Source of the DNA: Oceanobacillus sp. HTM 045
GTDB taxonomy: Bacteria > Pseudomonadota > Alphaproteobacteria > Rhodobacterales > Rhodobacteraceae
Direction of reading: 5' to 3'
Assembly: GCA_009733745.1 (NCBI GenBank)
Contig: WNWL01000001.1
Span: forward strand, 682,001 to 746,000
DNA length: 64,000 nucleotides
Within the stretch, counting starts at the first letter, position 1, and every line of letters begins with the position of its first letter. Below are positions 36,061-43,891 of this stretch, in pieces. The notes under the pieces are model-generated. The model did no database searches, was not told where the DNA came from, and worked only from the letters and a program-made list of their open reading frames with translations. The position numbers were made by a program, and so were the translations under genes.

Positions 36061-36457
36061 AGCGGCCAGTCGCTGAGCCTCTAGGTTTAGTCCGGATAGA
36101 CCACACCTGAACCGCCAATATTGCCGGGCTAGGTGTCCCTTATGGCAACCGGGCCGGAATACCGCTGCACCCGCATCGGTTTCGAATGCTGGTTATGCAT
36201 CTTTTGCGCGATGCCGATTCAGGCTACAGTCACCCCAGCCCCCGGACGGGAACTCTCATACAGTCAACCCGGAAGAGGCTAGGGCTTAGCGGCCCTAAGT
36301 GGCAGCCTAGCGGCTTGCTGCGAAGGTTGCCAAAAGCAGCCGAAAGGGCGCCCCAAGTGGCCATAGGAGCGCCCAAGCCGCCTCGATAGGGCGGGATATA
36401 AGTACTGGGCGGTGTCAACTGCCCGACCGGTCGGGCGCGCTTCACAGGCATATCGCT
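36061..36457. other. Left part of an atypical islet, no gene found
   Basis: Base composition falls and stop codons become frequent in all frames. Visible structure: CTTAG-CGGCC-CTAAG inverted repeat (36285-36299), the 11-mer CCCYAAGTGGC at 36293, 36351 and again at 36606, and the perfect palindrome at 36421. No coding frame with a ribosome site is seen here. Confidence 0.5.
36421..36436. promoter_or_regulatory. 16-bp perfect palindrome in the islet
   Basis: GCCCGACCGGTCGGGC, 22 bp before the start of the 35-codon gene. It could be an operator or an element of the islet; identity unknown. Confidence 0.4.
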
Positions 36458-36565
36458 ATGAAGACGTATCGACTGAAGGTCGAAGTCACGGTCAACGTGA
36501 CCCTAGTGGTCACTTGGCTTGGCGTCGTCCTTGCACTGGTGAAGATCGGGCTTTTGCTCGTCTGA
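36458..36565 (+). CDS. 35-residue hydrophobic peptide
   Basis: ATG 36458 to TGA 36565. The product begins MKTYRLKVEVTV and continues as one long hydrophobic helix to the C-terminal ..KIGLLLV. A hairpin follows within 10 bp. The ribosome site is weak. Size, a basic start and a single helix resemble small membrane toxins or phage peptides, but no homologue is recognised. It sits immediately upstream of the HEPN-like gene in AT-richer DNA. Confidence 0.4.
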   Translation: MKTYRLKVEVTVNVTLVVTWLGVVLALVKIGLLLV

Positions 36566-36571
36566 TCCTTC

Positions 36572-36594
36572 GGGGGTGGCTTCCTGTCACCCCC
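36572..36594 (+). terminator. Hairpin after the 35-codon gene
   Basis: GGGGGTG (36572-36578) and CACCCCC (36588-36594), perfect 7-bp arms, 9-nt loop, no T-run. It separates the small gene from the HEPN-like gene. Confidence 0.45.
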
Positions 36595-36647
36595 AACCCT
36601 CTCTGCCCCAAGTGGCTCTCGGAGGCAATTCAAGGAGGTTTCGGACT

Positions 36648-37277
36648 GTGTCCTCAAACGAACCGCCGTCTGAGTTTGAACTCGATCCAAGACAAGCTGC
36701 CGTACACCGTCATGAGGCTCATTCTGCGCTTGGCGAGGCAATTTCGACGTGGGCAAACATCGAATTTGGGCTAATGCGAATCTTTGCTCAGGTGCTTGAT
36801 TGCGAGCTCGGCACCGCCGGAACGATCTTCAAGAAAATCAAAAACTTCCACCTTATCTTGGGTATAACTGACGCCGCAGTTAAGGGTGAAACGGACATAC
36901 CCCATGCTCGGTGGAACTCGATGGTGGAATACATTCGCGAATTGTCGGGAGACCGAAATATAATGGCGCACTCGCCTGTAATATCGTATGGGTATATTGG
37001 CCCAGATACACGAAACTATGAATATAAAGGCACTTTCTCGGGGCCTTCAATGTTCGATCTCTATTCGAAGAACCCTTCCTCTCGCTCCTTGGCGCTCGAA
37101 GAACTCAAGGAGCTGGTTTCAGATTTCGACTATGCAGCGTTGATGTTGTCAGAGTTCTTAAACGATCTAGAGGAGTCGATCTCATCAGCCGGGTTGTTCT
37201 CTAGTCCTATTACTCGCCGTCGCCCCCCGCGGAGTGAGCGAGAATCAGGCGTGCCAAAAGGGCCGTGGCCTCCGTAG
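36648..37277 (+). CDS. HEPN-like protein, putative RNase/defence-type gene
   Basis: 209 residues. The start is GTG 36648 because AAGGAGG lies nine bases upstream. Predicted mostly helical. L-S-G-D-R-N-I-M-A-H-S-P (99-110) holds R103-N104-x3-H108, the R-x4-6-H motif with a polar residue after Arg that marks catalytic HEPN RNases of toxin-antitoxin and abortive-infection systems. Base composition and codon use (many A/T-ending codons, e.g. AAA, ATA, TAT) differ sharply from all neighbours, a sign of horizontal transfer. No antitoxin-like nucleotidyltransferase adjoins. Function is inferred from the motif only. Confidence 0.6.
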   Translation: MSSNEPPSEFELDPRQAAVHRHEAHSALGEAISTWANIEFGLMRIFAQVLDCELGTAGTIFKKIKNFHLILGITDAAVKGETDIPHARWNSMVEYIRELSGDRNIMAHSPVISYGYIGPDTRNYEYKGTFSGPSMFDLYSKNPSSRSLALEELKELVSDFDYAALMLSEFLNDLEESISSAGLFSSPITRRRPPRSERESGVPKGPWPP

Positions 37278-37395
37278 TATAAGTCTTGTAGTTAATCGAC
37301 CTGAGTACAGTTTTGCTCGGATCGTCCCGCCCATACTCCAAGCCGTTCGATGAGCTTAATGCTCTTGAAGGTTAGGCGTCGGGTAGGCCCCAAGA

Positions 37396-37698
37396 TCACC
37401 CACTAAACCCCTCCATCCCGTCCCCACCACGAACCGGATGCGCCGCGCCCCAGACCGACGCGGCGTCGCGGCGGAGGAGGGCGGCTTCCATGCGGTCAAG
37501 CTCGGCCAGGGCCGCGTCGCGGTCACCGGCGCGGGCCAGCGCGTTGCGGTAGGCGCGGGCGACCGAGGCGGGGCGCCAGGGCAGGGCGGCGCGGGCGAGC
37601 CAGGCGCGGAGCGGGGCGGGCAGGCGGTCGTAGCTGCCCATCGGGTCCGCCGTGCGCCGCCGGGGCAGGCTGCTGGCGCTGCCGTTTCGCCGCGTCAT
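37396..37698 (-). CDS. DUF6525-like small protein
   Basis: 100 residues from ATG 37698, with GGAGG upstream and an ATGA overlap with the DUF1826 stop. Basic N-terminus (MTRRNGSASSLPRRRTADPMGSYDRLPAPLRAWLARAALPW) followed by helices, ALARAGDRDAALAELDRMEAALLRRDA. I recall this pattern as DUF6525, common in Rhodobacteraceae; the function is unknown. It is the last gene of the putative zinc-scarcity operon. Confidence 0.75.
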   Translation of the reverse strand: MTRRNGSASSLPRRRTADPMGSYDRLPAPLRAWLARAALPWRPASVARAYRNALARAGDRDAALAELDRMEAALLRRDAASVWGAAHPVRGGDGMEGFSG

Positions 37699-38396
37699 TC
37701 GTCCTCCGGCTCCGCGACCGCGTCGATCACCAGCAGGAGCCGGGTCTCGCCCTTGCCTTCGAGCGGCGGGGAGCGGTGGACGATGCCGGAGAGTTCGCGC
37801 CCGAAGGTGGTCTGTGCCGGCCAGCGCGCGCCGCGGAAGATCGCCGCCGCGCCGGTCGCGAGCGAGAACACCCGCTGGGGGTCGCCATCCGCCCGCCAGA
37901 GGCCGTATTGCGTGCCCGCGCCGCGATAGGTGCAGAGCAGCCGCGCCGCCACCTGGTCGAGGTGGAACTTGCGGCAGGCGTCGCCGTCGATCACGTCGAG
38001 CCGGATGCGCAGCCACGGCGCGCCCGCGCCCGGAACCGCCGACATGATCGCTGCGAAGGCGTGGGCGAGGGCGGCGACGTCGGAGACGAGGCGCTCCCGC
38101 TCCGGCCCCTCGGGGGTACCGTTGATGTCGCAGGCGGCTTCCACCGCCGCGGCGGCGCGGTCGGGGGCGACCACGGCGCGCATGGCGGGAAGCTGGTCGG
38201 GGGGCAGGGCGTCGATCCATGCCTGGAAGCCCGTGTCGGGCTGGCGCCGCCAGATCGCCGCGCCGACGCCGGACTGGCGGATCGCGTCCAGCTCCTCCGG
38301 GCGCTCGGCGATGCAGACGCCGGCGGCGAGACGGATCTCGCCATCGACGGGGGTGCCTTTCGGCACCCAGGGAAAGTTTCCTGTTTGCAGGGACAT
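37695..38396 (-). CDS. DUF1826-family protein
   Basis: 233 residues, cytosolic. Conserved features include CIAERP near residue 28, a mid-region WLRIRLDVIDGDACRKFHLDQVAARLLCTYRGAGTQ and a C-terminal FSLATGAAAIFRGA..FGRELSGIVHRSPP. The CRKFH-x-D and H-R-S-P-P motifs suggest a metal or Fe-type site. DUF1826 genes are often found with zinc-limitation genes; here the operon starts behind a Zur box, which supports that. The start follows the previous stop by five bases. Confidence 0.8.
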   Translation of the reverse strand: MSLQTGNFPWVPKGTPVDGEIRLAAGVCIAERPEELDAIRQSGVGAAIWRRQPDTGFQAWIDALPPDQLPAMRAVVAPDRAAAAVEAACDINGTPEGPERERLVSDVAALAHAFAAIMSAVPGAGAPWLRIRLDVIDGDACRKFHLDQVAARLLCTYRGAGTQYGLWRADGDPQRVFSLATGAAAIFRGARWPAQTTFGRELSGIVHRSPPLEGKGETRLLLVIDAVAEPEDE

Positions 38397-38401
38397 GGCG
38401 G

Positions 38402-39229
38402 TCAGAACTTCGTCTCGATGTTGAAGGAGATCACCGCGTCCGGGCTGGCGTCGGTGAGGCCGAACAGGACCGCGAGGCGGGGCTCCAGCTCGCGCCCGTC
38501 GCCGAGGTCGAAGGCGCCGTAGAGCGCCGGGCCGATGACGTGGCTGTTCTGGTCGAGCGGCACCGTGTCGCCGAACAGGCCCTCGGCGCCGCCGAAGGCT
38601 TCCGCGCCCACGGCGAAGCTGCCGCCGCCGGCCGAGCCGACCGGCACGGATGCGCCGATGCCGTAGGCGAGGCCGGGATCCTCGCCGTTCTCGAACGGGA
38701 TCTCGACGGCGAGGTTGGCGACGGTCGTGACCGGGCCGAGGGTGAACTCGGCGACCGGGCCGATCTCGACCCCGCCCGCGCCGATGCCGCCTTCCTTCGG
38801 CACCTCGAGGCCGACGAACAGGCCAACGGCTTCGAGGGAGAAGAACCCGTCGCCGTCATGGGCGTGGCCGTGGCCGTCCCCGTGGCCGTGTCCGTGTCCG
38901 CCGTGGCCGAGGGGCAGGAGGAAGAGGTTTTCCCACTCCATCGCCTCGACCGCGCCGCCGTCGCCGCGGATCGAGACGAACTCGAAGGCGATCGTGGTCT
39001 TCCAGAACTCGAACGGCGCGTAGGCGACGGCGACCTCGTGGGCGGTGCGCTCGTCGCCCGGCGCGACGCCGCCGAGCGTGAAGCCGTTCAGGATCTCGAC
39101 CTCGAAGCCGCCTTCCTCCAGCTCCGGGTGGACCAGCTCGAACACCTGCGCCGAGGCGGGCCCGGCGCCTGCGAGTACTGCGGCCATGAATGCGGGGAGG
39201 GCGGTGATGGCCGCGATGGGTCTTCTCAT
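38402..39229 (-). CDS. His-rich outer-membrane-type beta-barrel protein, Zur-regulated
   Basis: 275 residues. A Sec signal peptide (MRRPIAAITALPAFMAAVLAGAGPASA) is followed by alternating beta-strand pattern ending in aromatic F (..SFNIETKF), as in small outer-membrane barrels. A loop near residues 108-126 is almost only G, H and D (HGGHGHGHGDGHGHAHDGDG), suited to zinc capture. A Zur box 40 bp upstream makes zinc control likely. A role in zinc acquisition across the outer membrane is inferred. Confidence 0.8.
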   Translation of the reverse strand: MRRPIAAITALPAFMAAVLAGAGPASAQVFELVHPELEEGGFEVEILNGFTLGGVAPGDERTAHEVAVAYAPFEFWKTTIAFEFVSIRGDGGAVEAMEWENLFLLPLGHGGHGHGHGDGHGHAHDGDGFFSLEAVGLFVGLEVPKEGGIGAGGVEIGPVAEFTLGPVTTVANLAVEIPFENGEDPGLAYGIGASVPVGSAGGGSFAVGAEAFGGAEGLFGDTVPLDQNSHVIGPALYGAFDLGDGRELEPRLAVLFGLTDASPDAVISFNIETKF

Positions 39230-39268
39230 TGGACTGTCCCTGTTGCGTGTCGCTGCTGGGCGCGAATC

Positions 39269-39286
39269 GTTATGTTATAACGTAAC
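39269..39286. promoter_or_regulatory. Zur box
   Basis: GTTATGTTATAACGTAAC is an 18-bp palindrome with one mismatched pair, 40 bp before the ATG of the His-rich protein. It resembles the alphaproteobacterial Zur site (GTTATA-type half sites, TATAAC). Under sufficient zinc Zur would repress the three-gene operon 39229 to 37396. Confidence 0.8.
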
Positions 39287-39333
39287 AGTAATCAAGCCGA
39301 GATGTGGGCGCGCTCAGGCGTCCGGGCCGTCTG

Positions 39334-40608
39334 TCAGGGGGAGTTGGTTGCCTCCACCCGGCAGCGCCGGGCGGTCAGGGCGAGTGCTGTGAGGCAGGCG
39401 AGGCCGCCGATGGCGTACCAGGCGAGGATGCCGCTCATCTGCGCGTGGGTCATGGCGCCGACGCCGGAGGCGGGACCGGCGGCGAGGAACAGCGTGGCGG
39501 CGAAGAGAAGCCGGCCGGCGAAGCTCTGCAGCGAGAGGTAGGTGGCGCGACTCTCGCTGGCGAGGAGCGGCTGGATGCGGGCGAGGATGAACGGCCGCGA
39601 CAGCGCGTTCGGCACCATGCGCAGGAACAGGAAGGCGATCGCGACCCAGCTGTCGGTGAGCGCCAGCACGGCGCAGAGGCCGATCTGCATGGCGAAGGCG
39701 GCGAGCAGCGTCAGCGGCAGGCCGAGGCGGTTGCGCAGGCCGAGGGCGGCGAGCGAGACCAGCACCGAGACCACCATCATCGCCGAGGAGACGCCGCCAG
39801 AGACCAGCGGCGCGTCCTCCGCCAGGCCGAGCGCGTCGAGGGCGGCGAGGATGAAGGGCTGGCCGAACACGAAGGGGACGTGGCTGAAGCCGTACATCAG
39901 GACCGAGAGCGCGAAGAGCCAGGCCAGCACCGGCTTGCGGAAGGCGGCGCGGAGCGTGGCGAGGCTGCCGGCATGGGCGATCTCCGCGCCCTCGGGCGGG
40001 GCGTGGCCGGTGCGGGGCGGCTCGGCGAGGCGGAAGGTCAGCGCCAGCAGCGCGGCGAAGGCGAGCGCGCCGCCGATGAAGGGCAGGGCGGGATGCCAGA
40101 GCGCCATCAGCCCGCCGGTGACCGCCGAGAGGGCCAGCGCGGTGAAGGAGAAGCGCCAGGCGCGCAGTTCGGCGCGCTCCACCTCCGCCTCGCGGCCGGA
40201 GGCGGCGAGGGATTCGTAGAGCAGCGCGCTGTCGGTGCCGGAGGCGAAGGCCATGCTGGCGCCGAGCAGCACCTGCGCCAGCGCGAAGGCGGCGAAGCTG
40301 TCGCCGAGCGCCAGCAGCACCCCGGCGGCCAGCCCGGCGGCGGCGGAGGCGACGAGCGTCATCCGCCGTCCGAACCGGTCGGACATCCAGCCCGACGGCA
40401 CCTCCAGCGCGGTCGTGCCGATGTCGTAGACCGCGTAGAGCAGGATCGCGTCGGCGGCGGAGAGGGTCTGCTGGAAGTAGAGGAACCAGGTCGCCTGCCA
40501 GAAGACGAGGTTCTGCAGCGCCTTGAACCACGGGTAGAGCGCGACGTTGCGCGCCGCATCGGCCGCGGAACACCGGCCTGCGCCCGGCTGGCTCGCCTCT
40601 TGCTGCAT
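39334..40608 (-). CDS. MFS transporter
   Basis: 424 residues from ATG 40608 (AGGAC upstream; the frame runs further 5' without support). Twelve membrane helices. The loop 2-3 motif reads GWMSDRFGRRMTL (G-x3-D-x2-G-R-R). It begins with a cytoplasmic stretch and FQQTLSAADAILLYAVYDIGTTALEVPSG, typical of small drug/sugar-like MFS exporters. Substrate unknown. It ends 48 bp from the Zur box but is not obviously under it, being upstream on the same strand. Confidence 0.85.
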   Translation of the reverse strand: MQQEASQPGAGRCSAADAARNVALYPWFKALQNLVFWQATWFLYFQQTLSAADAILLYAVYDIGTTALEVPSGWMSDRFGRRMTLVASAAAGLAAGVLLALGDSFAAFALAQVLLGASMAFASGTDSALLYESLAASGREAEVERAELRAWRFSFTALALSAVTGGLMALWHPALPFIGGALAFAALLALTFRLAEPPRTGHAPPEGAEIAHAGSLATLRAAFRKPVLAWLFALSVLMYGFSHVPFVFGQPFILAALDALGLAEDAPLVSGGVSSAMMVVSVLVSLAALGLRNRLGLPLTLLAAFAMQIGLCAVLALTDSWVAIAFLFLRMVPNALSRPFILARIQPLLASESRATYLSLQSFAGRLLFAATLFLAAGPASGVGAMTHAQMSGILAWYAIGGLACLTALALTARRCRVEATNSP

Positions 40609-40976
40609 CGACAGGTCCTGCGGATGTCCGGCTGCGGCGGAGAGACCTGTTTCGGGCACATCCCCGCCGGGCGCAAGCGGGAAGGGGCGCGCGAGCGGGG
40701 TGGGGCGCCGCGGCATCGGCGCGGGGCCTTCGGCCAGCCATTTGCCGCGCCGCCTGCATCAACCTTTTGCATCGCGGCGCGGCCTGCCGTATTCCCCCCC
40801 CATTCTGTATGTATCGGTTCCGTGCGCGGCGCACCGTTGCATCGTACCGTTGGAACGACCCGGTTGGGACATGCCGGTGGATGCAGGGCGGCGCAGCGCG
40901 GGGGACACAGGGAATTCATTGACGGTTTGAAGCGTCGGCGGGGCACCGGCGCGGACACAGGCGAGAGAGAACGGGC
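40609..40976 (+). promoter_or_regulatory. Intergenic region with candidate uppS operon promoter
   Basis: 368 bp between divergent genes. TTGCAT (40767-40772) and TATTCC (40790-40795) are 17 bp apart, about 180 bp before uppS. A run of eight C follows the -10. This is the only reasonable promoter I see for the long uppS-cdsA-dxr-rseP run. Nothing else of note here. Confidence 0.4.
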
Positions 40977-41708
40977 ATGGCATCTGGGACGGACGGGCGG
41001 CCGAAGAACGTCGCGATCATCATGGACGGCAACGGGCGCTGGGCGCAGAAGCGCGGCCTGCCGCGCACCGTCGGCCACCATCGCGGCGTGGACCGGGCGC
41101 GGGAGATCATCCGCGTCGCGCCCGATCTCGGGATCGAGACGCTGACGCTGTTCGCCTTCTCGACCGAGAACTGGCGCCGGCCGGCCTACGAGGTCAGCGT
41201 GCTGATGACGCTGTTCCGGCGTTACATCCGGCGCGAGGCGGCGGAGCTGGACATGGAGGGCGTGCAGGTCCGCTTCATCGGCCGCCGCGAGGGGCTGCCG
41301 CGCGACCTGCAGAACCTGATGCACGAGCTGGAAGCGCGCACGAAGGACAACACCCGCCTGATCCTCCAGCTCGCGCTGAACTACGGCGCGCGCACCGAGA
41401 TGACCGAGGGCGTCAAGAAGATCGCCCGCGCCGTGGCGGCGGGCGAGATCGACCCGGAGAAGATCGGCGAGGAGACCATCTCCGAGGCGCTCTGGACCGG
41501 CGGCGTGCCGGACCCGGACCTGGTGATCCGCACCTCGGGCGAGATGCGCATCTCGAACTTCCTGCTCTGGCAGATCGCCTACGCGGAGCTGGCCTTCGTC
41601 GACGAGTGCTGGCCCGATTTCGACGGGGCGCTGCTGGAGAAGATCCTCGGCAGCTTCGCCGGCCGCGAGCGCCGCTTCGGCGCGCTCAAGGCCATCGGCC
41701 TCGGCTAA
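40977..41708 (+). CDS. uppS: Isoprenyl transferase (undecaprenyl diphosphate synthase)
   Basis: 243 residues. It condenses isopentenyl diphosphate to C55-PP for envelope glycan carriers. IIMDGNGRWAQKRGLPR..GHHRG with catalytic Asp, FAFSTENWRRP, ALNYGAR and DPDLVIRTSGEMRISNFLLWQIAYAELAF are complete. cdsA follows after four bases. Confidence 0.96.
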   Translation: MASGTDGRPKNVAIIMDGNGRWAQKRGLPRTVGHHRGVDRAREIIRVAPDLGIETLTLFAFSTENWRRPAYEVSVLMTLFRRYIRREAAELDMEGVQVRFIGRREGLPRDLQNLMHELEARTKDNTRLILQLALNYGARTEMTEGVKKIARAVAAGEIDPEKIGEETISEALWTGGVPDPDLVIRTSGEMRISNFLLWQIAYAELAFVDECWPDFDGALLEKILGSFAGRERRFGALKAIGLG

Positions 41709-41712
41709 CCCC

Positions 41713-42546
41713 GTGGCGGGGCAGTTCGGCGACCTCGGGCTGCGCGTCGTCTCCGGGGTGGTGATGGGCCTTGGCGCGCTGGCGGCGATGCTGGCGGGCG
41801 GGATCTACGCCACGGTGCTGATCGCGCTGATCGCCGGGGCGATGATGTGGGAGTGGCGCTCGATCACGCTGCACCACGGCATGATCTGCGGGCGTGACGC
41901 TTTCCTTCCCGTGATGGCCTGCATGGCGGGCGTGTTCATCGCCCATGTCGAGGGCACGGCCACGGGCGGGCTGTTCGTGAGCTGCATGAGCCTCGCGGTC
42001 ACGGTGATCGACCGGCTGCGCGGCTACGAGCCGCCGGGCGGGTCGCAGACGCCCTGGGGCGGGCTGGGGGTGCTGTTCATCGGCTCGTCCTCGGTGCTGT
42101 TCGCGGGGCTGCGGTTCTTTCCCGAATACGGCATGGAAAACGTGCTCTGGGTGGTGCTGGTGGTGATGGGCGCCGATATCGGCGGCTATTTCGCCGGGCG
42201 GCTGATCGGCGGACCGAAGCTCTGGCCCAAGGTCTCGCCGAAGAAGACCTGGGCGGGGCTGGCGGGCGGGGTGATCCTCGCCTTCCTGATCGGCGGGGTC
42301 TTTTCCTGGCAGACCCAGGGCACCTATTTCCAGGAGGTCTGCGCCGTCTCGGCGCTCGCCGCGCTTGTTGCGCAGGGGGGCGACCTGATGGAAAGCGGGC
42401 TGAAGCGGCGCTTCGGGGTCAAGGACAGTGGTACACTTATCCCCGGCCACGGCGGCGTGCTGGACCGGCTGGACGGGCTGATGGCGGCCACCCTGATCGC
42501 GGGCGGCGCGACCTTCTGGCGCGGCGAGGCCGTGTTCATCTGGTGA
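41713..42546 (+). CDS. cdsA: Phosphatidate cytidylyltransferase
   Basis: 277 residues from a GTG four bases after uppS. It makes CDP-diacylglycerol from phosphatidate and CTP in the inner membrane. The C-terminal signature S-G-L-K-R-R-F-G-V-K-D-S-G-T-L-I-P-G-H-G-G-V-L-D-R-L-D is present, after about seven hydrophobic segments and GADIGGYFAGRLIGGPKLWPKVSPKKTW. Confidence 0.95.
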   Translation: MAGQFGDLGLRVVSGVVMGLGALAAMLAGGIYATVLIALIAGAMMWEWRSITLHHGMICGRDAFLPVMACMAGVFIAHVEGTATGGLFVSCMSLAVTVIDRLRGYEPPGGSQTPWGGLGVLFIGSSSVLFAGLRFFPEYGMENVLWVVLVVMGADIGGYFAGRLIGGPKLWPKVSPKKTWAGLAGGVILAFLIGGVFSWQTQGTYFQEVCAVSALAALVAQGGDLMESGLKRRFGVKDSGTLIPGHGGVLDRLDGLMAATLIAGGATFWRGEAVFIW

Positions 42547-42578
42547 CATACGGCGCAGCGGGTGTCAGGTAGGGGCGC

Positions 42579-43739
42579 ATGACCCGGCGGATCAGCATTC
42601 TCGGCGTGACCGGCTCGATCGGCGCGAGTACGGTTTCCGTCCTGGAGCACCAGGCGGAGGGCGCCTTCGCCGTCGAGGCGGTGACCGGCGCGCGCAACAT
42701 CGCCGGGCTGGCGGAGCGGGCGAGGAGCCTGCGCGCGGGCGTGGCGGTGACGGCAGACCCCGCTCTCTACGGCGACCTGAAGGACGCGCTGGCCGGCAGC
42801 GGCGTCGAGGCTGCGGCGGGGCCGGAGGCGCTGGTCGAGGCCGCGTCGCGCCCGGCGGACATCGTGATGTCGGCCATCGTCGGCGCGGCGGGGCTGGCGC
42901 CGACGCTGGCGGCGGCGCGGGCCGGGGCCTCGGTGGCGCTGGCCAACAAGGAATGCCTCGTCGCGGCGGGGGACCTGTTCATCCGCGAGGTGGAGGCGGC
43001 GGGATCGACGCTGTTGCCGGTGGACAGCGAGCACAACGCCATCTTCCAGCTGGTCGAGGGCGAGGCGGCGCGGATCGAGCGGCTGATCCTGACCTGCTCG
43101 GGCGGGCCGTTCCGCACATGGGGGATGGAGGAGCTTGCGACCGCCACGGCGGCGCAGGCGGTGAAGCACCCGCAATGGGACATGGGTGCGAAGATCTCGA
43201 TCGACAGCGCCACGCTTTTCAACAAGGCGCTGGAGATGATCGAGGCGCATCACCTGTTCGCGGTCGCGCCGGGGCAGGTGGAGGTGATCATCCACCCGCA
43301 GTCGATCATCCACTCGATGATCGGCTTCCACGACGGCTCGATCCTGGCCCATCTCGGCCCGCCGGACATGCGGGTGGCGATCAGCCATGCGCTGACCTGG
43401 CCCGAGCGGGGCGCGCTCCCGGTCGAGCGCCTAGATTTCGCCAGACTTGCGAGTCTCACTTTCGAGGCGCCGGACGCGACGCGATTTCCCGCGATCCGGC
43501 TCGCCCGGGAGGCGATGGACCGGGGCGGGCTGGCGGGCTGCGTGCTGAACGGCGCGAAAGAGGTTGCGCTGGAAGCCTTCATGGCCGGCCGGATCGGGTT
43601 CCTCGACATGGCCGCGCTGGTGGAGGAGGTGATGGACAGCCTGTCCCATCTCGACGCGGCAACCGGGTTGGAAGACGTGTATGATGCCGACGCGGCGGCC
43701 AGGAGGGGCATGGCCGACTTGATCGCGGCGCGTTCGTAG
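42579..43739 (+). CDS. dxr: 1-deoxy-D-xylulose 5-phosphate reductoisomerase
   Basis: 386 residues; second step of the MEP isoprenoid pathway. NADPH motif GVTGSIGAST, ANKECLVAAGD, metal/substrate residues in PVDSEHNAIFQ, CSGGPFR, and KHPQWDMGAKISIDSATLFNKALEMIEAHHLF. It lies in the usual uppS-cdsA-dxr-rseP-bamA order. Confidence 0.96.
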   Translation: MTRRISILGVTGSIGASTVSVLEHQAEGAFAVEAVTGARNIAGLAERARSLRAGVAVTADPALYGDLKDALAGSGVEAAAGPEALVEAASRPADIVMSAIVGAAGLAPTLAAARAGASVALANKECLVAAGDLFIREVEAAGSTLLPVDSEHNAIFQLVEGEAARIERLILTCSGGPFRTWGMEELATATAAQAVKHPQWDMGAKISIDSATLFNKALEMIEAHHLFAVAPGQVEVIIHPQSIIHSMIGFHDGSILAHLGPPDMRVAISHALTWPERGALPVERLDFARLASLTFEAPDATRFPAIRLAREAMDRGGLAGCVLNGAKEVALEAFMAGRIGFLDMAALVEEVMDSLSHLDAATGLEDVYDADAAARRGMADLIAARS

Positions 43740-43891
43740 GTAAGTGCGCGTGACGGCTTCGCGCGGGTACCGCGCGTGGCATGTGTGCGCGGCAACCGCG
43801 CGTGGTCTGCGCCGGCCGCCGGGCCGGTGCGGGCAGGTTCCGATGGATTTGTGCGTCCCGCGGTGACGGGACGGTCAGGGAGAGCGTTGGC

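Noticed and set aside
36576-36647. An upstream GTG start for the HEPN-like protein
   Set aside because: It lies inside the hairpin after the 35-codon gene and lacks a ribosome site; the GTG at 36648 has AAGGAGG at good distance.
36061-37395. The islet as a prophage or insertion sequence remnant
   Set aside because: No integrase, transposase, terminal inverted repeats or target duplication could be seen, and no tRNA gene is adjacent.
37699-38220. A longer minus-strand frame extending the DUF6525-like protein upstream
   Set aside because: The extension is in another frame of the DUF1826 gene; the ATG overlapping the DUF1826 stop has GGAGG.
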